In this document: positions 37,228 through 55,539 of the stretch, piece by piece
How positions within the stretch are numbered: position 1 is the first letter of the stretch
Layout: every line of letters starts with the position of its first letter
Source: Caenorhabditis elegans
Lineage: Eukaryota > Nematoda > Chromadorea > Rhabditida > Rhabditidae
Length of the DNA: 64,000 bases
Direction of reading: 5' to 3'
Assembly (NCBI RefSeq): GCF_000002985.6
Contig: NC_003279.8
Coordinates: forward strand, 9,052,001 to 9,116,000
Notes under the pieces: model-generated
Seen by the model: only the letters and a program-made list of their open reading frames with translations
What the model was told of the DNA's origin: nothing
Database searches by the model: none
Translations under genes and position numbers: made by a program

Positions 37228-40200
37228 GTATTTCACTATTCAAACATTTTTGTCTTGTCTCTCAAAAAACTGGACTCTTTTATTCGTCTCGTAGCAGCCC
37301 CAAGCAGCACAGGCTGAGTATACACATCACGCGATTGCAAAAAAAATATTTGGCTACAGAAAACCAGAAAGAATAAGGGTTTTTTGTGCTGCTTCTGCTG
37401 CTATAGTTGATGGTGAAGCTTCGCACACACACACATTCATGCAGTTTCTTGCCGCACCATTTTTTCGTGACGACATGGACAAATACTCTGAAATTGGATG
37501 AAATGACGTGTGCTTTTCTTGAAAATTTTACAGTATCATTTGTGTGTTTGATTTGGAATTTATGTGGAAAACAGGAATAATAGCTCTTATGGGAAATTTT
37601 AACTTCAGCTATATCGATTTTGCATTTTCCATGAAAATTTTGCCCCTGTGAGTCAAGCTCCTAAATCCCACAGTAAAATTGTGGAAATTGAGCTCCAGGT
37701 TTTATTTTTTATTTATTTTGGTGAAACTGATCGTTTTAGCATACCTAAGTTAATTTTAGAAAATCTAACTCGAAACGCTTTATGTTTTTTTCACAACTTT
37801 AATTTTCACCGTTGCATTTGTTTACTGATACACATTTTGAAGGCAGTTATAAAACTTTTCTAAATTTTCGATTAATTTTCGATCAATTCGAAGGTTTGTA
37901 GATTTATCGGATGTATTTTTCCTGAAATGTATGTGTGTTTCCTTGCGATTTTTGGTTTTCAAGCCTTTCCTGTTGCATAAAACCAATCAAAAGAAAAAGT
38001 CAGATATTCCACATTAAAAGTAAATCGTCACGTATATCTCCCCACCTACTTCACATATTTATCCCACAACGTGATAGCTTTTTTTCCGAAAAAAAAGGGA
38101 AAAATTAAGCTGATTTTCATCAGTTGCATGATAAGCAAAAAGAAATCTATGGGAAAATCGGAAGGGATTAGCTCACGCCTCCACTAACTCATGAGCTTTT
38201 ATCAAATTTTATTCTTTCTTTTCTTTCTTTTTTTTTAAAATTTTATTTATTCAATGATTTGAATGTGATTAGTGAGCTTACATCTTGTTAGATCAAAGTG
38301 TGTGAATGTTGATAAATTCAGATGAGTATACCTCCTCGTTCAAAATTTCAGGAGTTTGTTATAGCCTAATTTTTCATAGCCTCAAAATTCAAGAATCTCA
38401 AAAAATTTGCTCTACTTTTTAAAACCTTCAAAGTAAGCCAACAGAAAAGAGCAAAACTCGGCAAAGAATATGTGATTAGGTAACATTTTTCCCTTTTTCC
38501 GCAACTTTTTTTCTTGCCGATTTTTGAATTATGAATGAATTTCTACGTCATTAGTAAGTGAGATGAAGAGAAAAGTATAAGGGAAAAAAATAAATGAGAA
38601 GGTGGAAGACATAAATATAGGATTTTCTATTAGAATAAGATATTGCGAAGAGGACGATGCTATAAGAGATTGATTAAAAATTAAAAAGAAAAAGAAAAAC
38701 TTGATGATTCTAGGTCGCATCTAAATATTTCAATTAGTTATATTAGAGTCAGAAATTTCCCAGAAAAGCATTTGAGCATCGAGTCCTTCGTCGCCTTGTT
38801 TTATGTCCCTCCGTTTTATTAAAAATTTGAACTTGAATTTATTTGCTTGAGAAACTGCCTAAACTTATAAATTATTTATGAAAACAGATTAAGAGCGATT
38901 TCCAAACCACCTGCCACAAATATCACCTGAGAAAGTAGCGACTCAAAAAAAATACATGAACTTTTTTAAAACATTAATTTTATTTAAATTTTTTATACAT
39001 GGGAAGATTTTGTTTCATATTAAAGATATATGAGCCCAATGACATTGGCCAATTATGTTTTTTTTTCAAAATTATTCTTTCAGTGACCAAATTTTTCGCT
39101 TACAACTTTTAATAATTTGTTTTGTTTTGCTTGGCAGTTTCCAAAAATTTTTTGAATTACTAAAAAAAACTTTTCCTCGGCTTTCTAGCATCTCTGAATT
39201 TTCAATTTTGTCTGTTATTCAACTTATCCTAAATAAGAAAATCTCCATCTCCTTTTTCAGAAAATAAGCTCATTTTTATGTTTCTTGTCTGAAAACACAA
39301 AACCTTTCTTTTTTTTTGTGCCTTTTTCTTCTTTTTTCCTCATGTTTTATGGCCAAATATGCCGCCTCTTGTTCTTCTTTCTTTAGTTTTTTTGGCAAAA
39401 AAGTTGGACGAAGAGTTGTGGAGGAGGTTGAGCTTAAAAAGGTCAGAAACCTATTTCAACTCGGACAGAAATTAGCAAAGTTTTTTTAAAAATTTACTAA
39501 TATCTTACCAATATCTGCAACTATCGGCTTGAACACATCACAAAATAATTAATGTTTTTTCGGGTTGCACATTTCGTGTACGGTTCTCGATCTTTATGCT
39601 CACATCGAGAATTCACTGTGACTATACAGAAAAATACGTTTTTGCTATCTTACGCGGTTTTAAATTTTTGTTTAGAAGTATTGAAGATCGAGTGTATTGA
39701 AGGAAAAGTTGACACCCGTTTTCATTGAAGTTACCCACGAAACACTAATTTGACTGGACATAAATGTATCAAAACATAGATTTTCACAATAATTGAATGT
39801 TTCCAATATTCTCTAAATAATTATAAAAACATTTCCTTATACATGTCTAGTCTGATCAGATACTCCCACCTGTGGGCATTTAATGAACTTTATTGAAAGC
39901 CAACGAGTAAATATATAGTACATTACGATCAATTATCAGGGTACGAAATTTCATGACTTTTGATGTCTTGTTTAAGTTTTATAGAAATTATTGAATTTAA
40001 CTGATTAGTTAGTACAAGATCAATTTTTGGTTTCACCTGGTAAATCTTTAATCCTTTGTAAACTTTGTGTATTATTTCTATCATTGACCCATTTTCTATC
40101 TTTTCAACAAAAAAATCCCGATTGACAACATTTAAGATTTAATAGGACTTTCTAGATCACTTTTCTAGATCACTAGCGAATATCCATTTTTTGCACAATT

Positions 40201-43200
40201 TAATTTTTCTTGAATGTTTCTTCAAGATCGTTTAAGTTCAGATATTTTGAGTTCATATTTTCCCTCAAATAAGTTTTTTCAGAGAGCAAGCAACTTCCTC
40301 AATAGACGCCTTCCTCCCCGTAAGCTCAAAAGCATGAGGAGCAATTTCTCAAAGCTTTTGGCTCAAAAGAGAGAGAGAGAGCAACATACTGCTGCTGCTG
40401 CTCACCGAGCACCCCGAGAGCCACAGCTTCAAAAGAGCCGAGAAAAAAAAAGAGAGAGAATATGTCAGTCAAAAGGGCGTGGTCTATCTCTCTCTCTCTC
40501 TCTCTCTTCCTCATTTTTCTCTCTTTTTTCTTTTTCTGCTTTTCTTCGCTTTTTTTTCGCTGTCCTTCCTCCTTTCTTTGTGTGTCATTTTCAGCCATTT
40601 TTTGTTGTTATTTCGGGTTCCGTGAGATCCCGACATAGCACTCGATGACGTCATTAAATTCTGAAATTCTCCGGATACCTAAACCATAACATTCCCGGAA
40701 ATTAAATTTTTGAGTGGCGGGGAGGAAACGATTGGTTTTTAACGCCTACACGAACTCTTCGAGCCAGACATTCTTTTAACTTCAATCATTCTTTATGAGC
40801 CTTTCTAGAAGTACCTATAATCACTAGTTGATAAAAAATATTGAAATTGCTGAGAATAAACCTAGAGTTACCAAAAATTGAATGTAGAAGTTTAAAATAT
40901 TTAGTACTAAATTTCATCGCTGGTGCTATTTTTGCAAGTACGCAAAAATACTTCATAAATATGTTAAAAACAGCTAAACATAATAGTGGAAACGAATGTG
41001 CCTGCCTGCCTGCTGCCTATTCGTCTGAGTGTTGTAATCTGAATTTGTTCTAAGTTGTCACTTTAAAATCTGAAAAAGTACAACATTTTTTAACGTTTAT
41101 TCCGGAAGTAGGCAGGCATGTAGGCACGATACAGCCTCCTTGCTTGAGTTGATGACAACCAACAAAATCTGTATAATGCTAAAGAAGACTCCGAAAACTT
41201 CTCAATTGCCAAAAGTCTTCACTTCCGTCTCACAATGACGTGGATTCCCATATGATTTCCATGCTAATCCAATCCAGCAGTTTATATATCTTTAATCTCT
41301 TTTCAGAAATTTCCTATTTTAAGCTCACATTCAAACTTTCAGGTGAAATTTAAAATTCTGAGATATACTCAGGTCAAGATATTTTTTTCAACCAAAATTT
41401 ATCCTCAGTTTTCTTTGATTTTTTGACATGGACATTTTCGAGATATCCGAGATTTCTCAAATGTAACCGAATATCTTCTTTCTCTTTTTTTCTAAATTTC
41501 TCTGTGTTTCTTTTATTTTCTCATTCTTCTCATCTCAAGCAAAAAATCGGTATTTCATTTGACTTTTATTGATTGATAATATATATGATTAGACACGGAA
41601 GAAGAGAAAATTAATGCCTAAAAAATGTATCTTCATCTCTTCAACTTATTCACTATCTCATCATTTGGGGGGTCATTTCATATCACATCTGAAGCTCCGC
41701 CCACTTTTTGTTTTTCACCTATTCGTCTCATTTTTGGACTAATCAACGCCTCACAATGTGGCAAATTTTTGAATAATTTTCAATGTTTTGTGGAATAAAA
41801 AATAATTACCAAAATATAAACCCCGATTTAAAGATTAAGTCTAACATGAATCTAAAATTTCGTAAATAAATTTCAATATTTCATTCAAAATCTAAATGTC
41901 TACGTCATCAATGTTCGTTCCGATTTTATAGTTTTATTGGCGTTGCTTTTTTGAGTCAACGCATTGCGTATTTATGTCCAAAAATTTTGTGCTCAACCAT
42001 TTTGGAAAATTTTGCAAAGTTCCCCTCCGGGATCAACGTCAATCAGAAGTTGCTCTCGCAGCTCCAAAACCAAGAAAAAATTGTCGCTAATCTTTTTGGT
42101 GTAATGCATTTTTCTCCTCTTTTTTCTATCATCTTTTCAATTTTTCAAAAGACCGTTTGAAGTTTTTGAACCAAAAGTTCAGTAGGCCGAGTTAGGCTTT
42201 TCAGCTCTCCATCCGCCGGGGCGTGGAAAGAGGCGGTTGGGAGGCCCCACATTACACCTCGTGGACTATTTTGAAGTTCATAAAGGAAAAGTTTCTAAAG
42301 AAGTTTTCGAACAAAATAATACATGAATTTTCTACAATTTTTCACAAAAATCTAGGAAAATAAAACAAAAGAATATGATTCAATCAATGATATTTTTTTC
42401 TTGTCATTTCATCCTCTTTCTCTCAAACTCTTTTCCACAACATTTTTCCCGATTTTTTCAACTAGCAAATCATGTGTCTTCTCAATCTTTCCCTCTTCAT
42501 TTTTTTGTCACTTCTGAAAATGAGAAAACTGCGGGCAAGAAAACTGAAAATTTGATTAAAATTGAAGATAATAAGTTTTTTGGTGTTTAGGAGAAATTTT
42601 GAGAAATTAGTGAATAAATTGTGAAAGGTTTGTGTGACATGACCACTATCAAAAGATTTAATCTTTTCTCGATTGACAAGTTACTGTAGGTTTCTGCTAA
42701 TGGGTCATGGGGTACTTATATGGTGTTAAGTAATCATTGGCAGGTAGTCCCTGTTGGATCTCCTGAAACCGTGGATAAGCGTAGTTTTGAGAAAGTCTAG
42801 AAAAAGTCTGAATCCGTTCTCCAAAGCGTTACAGTGCGAGATTTGCCGTCATAGTGTTCACACCTCACCTACCGTTTTCCTTTTTCTAAGGCGTATATTT
42901 TCCGTGAAGGCAAGAAGGCAGGCTCGTGTAATTCGTACCTTCGGAACTGCCTAACTTTGACTGCTGCATAAGTTTTGACTGCGTAAGGAAAATCATGTTT
43001 TGATTTCATCGGTATGATCTCACAATAATTACCTAGAATACACTCTTCGTATTTCCAACGTTGCTTTTAATAAGTAATATGAATACTCTTACTTAAACAA
43101 AACCGAATATGAATGTGTTGTCAACAGAGGATTTTGCAAGAGATTTGAATGTCATGTGGCATTAATATAGATTATGAAAAATCATGGTAACCTCCAGAGA

Positions 43201-44011
43201 TTCTATTGGTAATAAATGAGCCACAAGTCTGAAGTATTGGTAGTTATCGATTAATGTGGTTTAACATCAGAAAATTGTGATTCTTCTGGCGGGGTCAGTC
43301 GAGAGAAACTGATTCAAAGAGAATCCACAAAAAGATTTGTGGAATTTCAAAAGTTGCAAAATCTTAAAATAATATTTGATGTCGTACTATAACTTGGTAA
43401 TAAACTAAAACACGGAAAATTCTTCTTATCAGAACTGTGAATTGATCTAGTTTCGACCTCTTATCATCATCTTTTCGTATTCCATCTAATTCTCTCTTCT
43501 TCCCTAAAGCCCCGCCTCCTTTTCCGGGGAGAGTAATGGGCGGAGCTAGTTGTCTCCACGAATATTTGGTCATTTTCTGTTCTCAATTTATTTTTTTGGT
43601 CTCTCTTCATGATAATCAAAAATGTAACATTATTCATCAATTCATCTTGAAACTTCTGGATTCGTCTGTGTCTCTCTGACTCAATCTCTATCTCAATTTT
43701 CTATTTGTTTTTGATGATCATCAGTGGTCACGGGTACTCTCTCTCTCCCTTTTTCATTTATTTTTTCACATTTTCTCGCCATCTCATCGTCTGCGTCTCA
43801 ATTTTTCTCAATCTTTAACTCTGTTTCTCGATTCATAACACCTCTCTTTTCGTTTCTCCATGCAGTTTTCTGTGTTCTGGTTTCACCCGCAATTTTTTCT
43901 CATTATATGGATCTGAAAATCTGTTTTTTTCTGAAATTAAAATTTATTTTATTAAGGTTCTCCCCGCTTGCAAAAATTCAAGGTTCGAGTAATCGTTACG
44001 TGAAGACGGCG

Positions 44012-48058
<4,047 letters not shown>

Positions 48059-49174
48059 TAACTTCTTGTTAAATTTTTATTTTTAGCTGTCTGTCACTAT
48101 TGTTTAATTAAGAGATGAGACGACGCTCCTTTTTGCAACTATTTGTAATTCATTCCGGAGTTCGCAGAATTTTACTATTTTGAAAATATTTTTGTGCAAT
48201 TTCCGACCCAGAAATACGGTACGCGGTCTGCCCGTGTTCAAGGATTACTGTAGTCTCTCGCTCCACATGTTTTTCTCGTTTACTTGAATTTCCCCCATTT
48301 TCCTCACGTTTCGCCCTGTTGTCGAAGTGGAGTGCAACACTACAGTACTCTTTAAAGGTCTTCCCCGTGCATCTCATTTGGTATGCCGATCGTGTCGAGA
48401 CCGTTTACCGTAATTTTGCATTAGAGCGTTGTTTTATTTCGAAATTTTTGTGATTCAAGACATAAAACTTCCTCTCCGACATTCCACGTATTGCTCCTCT
48501 TCTTTTTTTTTAAATTTATCTCTGCAAACGTGCTCAATTGTTAATTTTCGATGGAGCCCGTATGCATAAAGACAAAAATCCAAAAAATTTTGATATTTTC
48601 ATGTTCTGAAGAAAAAAACATAAAATGCGGGTATTCTTCTCTCATTTTTTATTTGTTTTTATTTTTCCTATATTTATTTTATTTTTCATTCTTTCATTTT
48701 TGTCTCTCTCTCTTGTGATTTCTCCCTGTATTTTTCCCCCTAGTCTTCTCACTGATTCGGTAGTTTTTTCTCTCAAAAATGTTCCCATTTCGCCACCCCG
48801 GTCTAATTATTATAATTGATTATTTGTTCTTTAAAACAAATATGTATAAATAAATCGATTCATTGGAGAACAAATGCATCCATTTAAATGGAAAAAAATA
48901 TGGTATCAGGAAAGCCGCATGGCCTAGATTCTTACAATTTCTAGGCCACTTGTGCATTTTCACGGCTGTGGAAAAACATCGGATGAAATGGATGGAAAAC
49001 TAGAAACACGATTTGGGGGCTCGATTTGAAAATTAAAACATATTGAACAAAAATCACGGAGAGAAATGTGAGATATTTGATTGGGTCGGTTGAAGTTCCG
49101 AACATTAAATTAAAGCCAAATTAACTCAAAAAAAAAACAAAAGAATGAGATTAAGCAGTATGATTGGAAATCAA
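48059..49174. other. Convergent 3' region between mef-2 and gei-17
   Basis: No gene is visible between the two stops. It contains the mef-2 3' UTR, a dispersed repeat fragment (48215-48410), a T-rich tract (48490-48760) and an AATAAA near 48848. No clear poly(A) signal for gei-17 stands out. Confidence 0.5.
48215..48410. repeat. Dispersed repeat fragment after mef-2
   Basis: Shares the ordered words TTACTGTAG, GTACTCTTTAAAGG and CGTGTCGAGACC with the rad-54 intron stretch at 16901-17145. The ends are approximate. Confidence 0.45.
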
Positions 49175-52100
49175 TCAATTCTGACGATACTGCTGCTGCG
49201 GGTATTGTGGAGGATAATATGCAAATGCACCACCTGAAACTTTGAATATTGAAAATCTAATTTTTAAATAAAAATCTAAAATTAGTGGATTGTGTTTTTC
49301 AATTGTATTTAAAAGATTGCATACAGGATACTCAGCTTCATTTAACAAAAACATTACCGTCACAAAATTCTAGTTAAAGTTCATCGAATCAGCCGTATAA
49401 TGCAGACAAATATAACTTACTAGACTAAAGCACAAGCAGGATTCTGTTAAAAATTGTAAATCGTGGATATGGGTAAAAGATGCACATAAATCAAATGAAC
49501 TAGACGGCACAAAAAATACAATTCATGCATTAATTCCGTGAGCCACGTGGATTGCGCATAGTGACTCCTGAGTGATCGATCATCAGGTGTCCATTTACCA
49601 AAAGTCGAGATGCATTTGCTTGTATTTCAGCCATGGAAAGAATTCGTGGTGGTTGGATGTTATTGGTGTCACCTGAAAGTGAGGCCAAACCAAGTAAGGG
49701 AAATAAATATATATTTGCATGCAGGATGGTTGCAATTACACAACAAGTTTACTCGCTATTAACTGAAGATCGTGAAGTGATTGTTTTGATGTTTAAACAT
49801 AATATACAAAAACTTTGTAAGGTGTACAAAAAATTACCGTTTGACATTTGCTGTTGAGCATAAAAAGACGGAGACATGATTTGTGGTGACTGCTGCTGCT
49901 GTTGTTGCTGCTGAAGATGGTGCTGCTGCATATGAACCATTTGATTGTTTCGCCCTATGAGCCCGTTTTGCATTTGGAAGTGTGGTGCCTGGTTTATCAT
50001 TGGCTGAAAACGAGAGTTCAATTTTTAAAAAATTTTGAAAAATATTTGTTAAGTTTATAATTCCAGACGTAAAACTAGTGCATTTTTTTCAATTCGACAG
50101 AATTCTAGTGCAGTGGACAATCATCTAAGTATCTTATCCAATTAATAGGGGCTTGAACAAAGAAAAAAAAGAGATTAAAACAGGATTTTTTTGTTCTGTC
50201 GTTATGAAAAAATATCACTAGAGTATTAGTGCGTGTGGTAGACTATTAACACGTGCTGGCATACCGAATATCCGTATTGTGATGTAGGTGTTTGAGATCC
50301 TGAAGAGGGATTCATATAAGATGATTGAGCAAAATTCAATGGATGTGTCGTATGGTGAAGTTGAACAAGCGGAGATGATTGTGTTGATGAATTTGCTGAC
50401 TGCTGCAACAAACAGACAGTTTAGTGAGTGTGGACAGGGAGAAGCAGATGTTAGTTTAACAATATCATATAATAATATAATCAAATATATAATTCAATCT
50501 TTGTATTAGTTTTGGTTAAAAACGGATAAGTTATAACTAGAATACTGATTTCAGTCAAATTAAGAACAAATCCTCTTAAAACTATGGAAAATAACTAACA
50601 ATATTGGCTCTTTTGAAGATTTGTGTTTTTCTGAACTTACTTCTCCTATTTTGTTCAGCGCATCCCGGATAGTTTTACTTGCACCCTCGTTCATTCCCAT
50701 TTGCGTTGAGGCCATTCCAGATGGAGATGAGCCAACTGGCATTTGATTCTGTTGAGACATCTGACGCATTGGAAGATTTGCACTTGCAGCTACTGGACGA
50801 GGTGGTGTATCATCGAGAGTAATAATCTCTATGTCATCGTCTTTCGTCTTCTTTTTCTGCTGTGGTGGTGTCTTTTGAGCAGCCAATTCTGCGGAAGCTG
50901 AAATAAGATTTGAATTTCAAGTGAATACTTTTAATTGATATTGCTAGAAACTGCAATATTCTCAGCTTGTCTCACACCACGCCATTTGAATAGCAAACCT
51001 GTGTGTCTGCCAGGAGAGAAGCTGTCGTTCAGAGAGTTCATTATACCTCTGTTCAATTCCTCATCATCGTCATCACTCAAGGTAATTATGTCGTCGTCAG
51101 CTGGTTTTTTCTTCGCTGCTTCATTTGCAAGTCCATTGCCATTTGTCGAAGAGCATGACGCTGTACCGTTAACAGTAGCAGGTACAACGTCATCGTCGTC
51201 ATCATCTGAGATGCAAAAAGCTTCTTCCTTGATAACATCGTACGAGCCATCTTCCTTAAGTTCAACTTCCGTCGTATTCTTATCCACCTTTGCAAGCATA
51301 TCGAGGAAATAACTGAAAGATGAAACAATATTTGCATAGTCTCAGAACATTGCTTTTTATTTTGATATTTGAATATTTCTTAAATAAAATGTTGAATTGG
51401 GTAACGTCTAAGCAGTTTCTCAGGCATTTCCGTGACTAAAAAGTATTTTCCAATTAAGAAAACGAGCGAATAGTGCGAACAGACAGCTTCACACAAAACT
51501 GCATGAAGTTAGCCATCGAATTTGTTGTTTGTCCATGATGCACTGTTCACAATATGAATCTGGATCATGGTAAACATAAGAGTGAGAACACTATTTGGAT
51601 TATTAATTGATTGAGAATTATTTACAGGGATTTTGAATTTCTGAATAATAATAATTTTCAATTACACATTAAAACTCTTGCTCAATTATGATGATTGACC
51701 TTTGCCATTTGTTTCATGTTCTCTTACGTCATGAGCTGAATTTTGAGTTGGAGACCAATACGAACTACTGATAATAATCGTAGACTATATTTGCAAATAC
51801 ATGCCTATTTTAGACGACGCGTTTCCGAATTTCCTAATCACCGTTTCATCATGGCTATTTTAAGGGTGTTGTCCATCGCTATAGATAACAATTGTGTTTG
51901 GAAAAATAATAGTGTCTTCACAAGAATTGGAAATTTCGAAGTGAGGGAACGGTATCTAAGAGTTAATAGAAAAATAATGAAAACATAGAATTGAGATAAT
52001 TCGCTTTTTTTTAAAATCAAAGTTAGTCAGTGTGAATTGAAAACTTACTCATCAACAATAAGTCTATCATATGGGCAGTTACTCGAGCAAACAGGGCACT

Positions 52101-55100
52101 GCCACGTTGGTTTCTTCTCGTTCATCATCAAATATGAGAGGAGATCAAAACATTGCAAATGGGTACAATCTTGGCATCTAGAAGGCGTTGTCATTCTTGT
52201 CTTGCACAGTGGATCAAGAAGACTGATATTAAGACGATCCATAGCAATATCATCTTCACCTCCAGACAGTTTCTTGATCACTTCTTGCTTGGTAACCTCA
52301 AGTGATCGATGTCTTGATACATTCTGATTAAGACGTTTAAAGAGAATATCCGAGTTAACACGATGAACGAAATAAACTCCAGCTGCCCATACACGTTTGT
52401 CGGCTAACCATTCGACTGCAACTGTGTGCTCTTTCTTGTATCTATTCATGTTTGAAGTGATATTCACTGGACGAGATGGTCGTTTCGGCTCAGCATTTGT
52501 CTTATTTGTTGGGATTACATTCTGAAATTTGAAGAAATAGTAACTCCTAACAATAATTGATATTTTGAAATTAAATATATTTCGTGAACGTTTCAAATCT
52601 CATACCGGCAATTGAACGACAGAATCATCAACACGTGCGTAGCAATTGAGTGGAAAGTCGTCTTTTTGAGGACCCTGAACTGGTTCAGTAAGATTGAAGA
52701 ACCTGAAAACAAGGATTTAAACCGATTTCAATGATAATAAAACGTACCTCAACTGCAATTCATATCGTGGAAGAGGTGTAACATCAGCTCGATACGAAAT
52801 CTTGGAGATGTGCTCAGCAGTCAATAAGAACGGGAATTGTAACTGAAATTAGTAATTAATAGGTAACCGGCTTGGAGAGCGAGTAAATTGAGACCAACCT
52901 GTTTTGTTTGCTTCAAAGTTGGACTGTCTGATGAATGCAGCTCGACAGGCTTCAGCAAAACAGAAATAACATCGTAGAATGGAAGTGGAAGCGGTTCAAA
53001 ATTATCAGCATACATTTTTTTCGGCTGAAAAAAAAATACATGGGTTAGACATGTGGGAATGTAAGAAAGAGACGCTGAAAGCAATTTTCAGGTGATAACA
53101 TTGAACTCGTGTGAGCGAACTGTATAACACATGCCGCGCAATTTCTAATGATGCCTGCTTTTTGGTAGTAAAAAAACACTTTTACATGCTACTACGAACT
53201 AATTGGAAATAAAACTATTTGAAAATTGAGCACGGCAATATGAAGAAATGCCTAGAGAGGATTATCATATTAAGCTTTTCTTCATGAACATGCTCCTAAG
53301 AATGCCATACTGTAATATCTTAAAACCACACTTGTTCTAGTTTTTACGCCATTCGGAATCATGCAGAAAATTTCGTGATAACAGCGTGCAAATCTTGGAG
53401 CTTCGAATTTTTCTTTCTTTTTTTTGAATGCTACACGCAATTCAAAAAAGTGCATTCAATAAACGGTAGGACATTTGTTTGCATAATGTATCACGATTGA
53501 GGAATTTTCAAATAACCGCGACTGGCCAATATGATATATGTGCCCAGAAGAAGCTACCAGTGTAATTTTTTCAGGTAAATTTTCCGTTACGGTCATAAAC
53601 CGAAAGTATATCTTCACATGCTTTCCGCCTCGATATTCTTGCGTTCATTCTTATCGTGAATTTCAGGCAATAAAAATGCGGCGAAAATGTTCACCCTATT
53701 TGATTTTTCCGACTTCTGCAAACTTTGCTGAGAAGAACGTCCATGATTAGGAAAAGATGAATGGAGCGGCGCGTTGGTAGCAGCAGCAGCAGCGGGAGCG
53801 CCGTATCTCATCGAGCCCCTCAGTTGCTCTTCGAGCAGTTCAGGAGTTAGCCATCTCACCGTCGACGGATGGTGCTGCTGTTGCAGATGTGAATGATGTG
53901 ACGCCATCATTTGTTGATGAAGTAGATTGTGAGGCTGTGGTTGTTGTTGTTGTTGCTGCTGATAATGATGATTGACCAAGTGATTACTAGCTCCAGATCG
54001 AGATGGCAGCACATATGGATGAGACCGAACTTGGGATGTTGTTGCAGGTCGCTTCTGCATCTGACATTTTTTAATTTAGTTATTAAAACAGAAACGATTT
54101 ACAAACAATTTTTTAGGCTCTAACTTTAAATATGTGGAATATTTTAGACAATTAGAACATTTGCAAAAATACATTTGGGAATAAAAAACAAAGCGGAAGA
54201 GATTTTTTGAACGTTTGTTTCTCAATAGAGCGCACATGTCATCAGGAGAGGTGCTTGCGAAGAAATGATATATATTGATAAACCTAGCCGTTTTTTTGGA
54301 GTTTTGATAACAGGACTTTCTTAAAATTTAGTAAAATTTCAATAATAAGCCAACTAAAAATTCGATTGATTTAAATAGTTACGCGCATTCGAATCAACTG
54401 TTGTGAAATAACAACAAAAAAAAAAACGATTCCCAGTTTCTCACGAGCGACATCGTGCCAATTCGCTTCCATATCGATTTTTCAAAGTGAAACAATTATT
54501 AAAAAACTCAAATACCTCTTTAGGAGTGAAAATTTGAATTTGATTTTCAAAAAAGTGTGACAGTATTCAAAAGAATCAATCTAGTAAAATAAAAATTGTA
54601 ATGAAAAACTACGCGCCAAGCTACACGTATGAAACATGGAAAGAAGGTCAGGGCAAAGTACAACTAAGAAATTTTCGAAGATCCACTGCTTTTGAGGTTT
54701 TTAACACCTTATTACGGGCGAAAGTCCCGTTGCCGGAGCTGCGAGGAAGCAAGTGCAGAATGGATGAAATATTTGAGGAAACTTAGAGAAACAAAGGGCT
54801 ACATATATGGTGGGTATGAGGATGCTAGTGGAGATAAATGCGAGACTTATTGTGTGAGTAAAGAGACAATACTAGGTGAATGAATAATTTCCTCCGAGGT
54901 AGAACACTGGTAAACGTTACCCAAAGTACCTCACACATCTATTTAATCAAAGTTGACATAGTTTTTTTTTAACTGAAAGTATTTAACTTTTTCATACTTA
55001 CCTCATAATTTCCGTTCGGGAAATTGGAAGCCTGTAAACTCGAGAAAATTAATGCTGTAAAACATCATTTAAAAAAAAACATAAATAAAATAACGAGAAA

Positions 55101-55539
55101 AACAAATGACCATTTGATAAATTTGCCGAGCATGATGAGGATCACGCAAGGATTCAACGACGACCTTCTGATGCTCCGATTTTTGTGGACGTGGCTTTCG
55201 AAGTGACAATTGCGAGATAATCGACTGAAATTCATAAATTCTTGATTCACATCGCCTTCTCGTTGAGGTATTGAACAATAAAGATTGATTAAAAACGGTA
55301 TCTAACCTGAAGATCGTGTACTCTCAATTTCATGACGGCTGCCTGAAAATTTGGAATCCATCAGTTTTACTTTTTGAAAAATAACAGATTGGAACAGAAA
55401 AATCCTTGGGTAAAATACAAGAATTTTAAACTATTTAATAAATGTCAATAATTTTCCAATAACTCACGTGTGCTGCCATATTTTCCTGATGTGTTAATCC
55501 ATTGTTTATAGGTATTTGCCATTGATTATTCGGTAACAT
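49175..55539 (-). CDS. gei-17: PIAS-type SUMO E3 ligase GEI-17
   Basis: Exons: 55468-55539, 55307-55342, 55111-55224, 55002-55031, 53695-54060, 52899-53024, 52748-52842, 52606-52702, 52049-52521, 50999-51312, 50641-50897, 50265-50402, 49838-50003, then one of two last exons (49530-49672 or 49175-49233). Phases match, giving about 808 or 780 residues. Domains: an N-terminal SAP-like helical segment (LRVHDLQSIISQLSLRK), a Gln/His-rich linker, the PINIT domain (LPLPFYDVISVLLKP onwards), the SP-RING finger (LLDPLCKTRMTTPSRCQDC, THLQCFDLLSYL, WQCPVCSS with its Cys and His ligands intact), and SUMO-interacting motifs in an acidic setting (IITLSDDDDEE, IEIITLDDTPP). It transfers SUMO from UBC-9 to nuclear targets. 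The start is uncertain because the frame stays open further upstream. nduf-7 lies directly upstream on the same strand. Confidence 0.93.
49530..49672 (-). other. Alternative last exon of gei-17
   Basis: After a TTTCAG acceptor this exon continues from the exon ending MSNG in the correct phase, encoding DTNNIQPPRILSMAEIQ and ending MRNPRGSRN before a TAA. The more distal exon at 49175-49233 (GGAFAYYPPQYPQQQYRQN) also fits the same donor. Both therefore give intact, different C-termini; which is used more cannot be read from the sequence. Confidence 0.7.

Noticed and set aside
53538..54123. Plus-strand frames opposite gei-17 exons
   Set aside because: They are complements of the Gln/His-rich coding exon.
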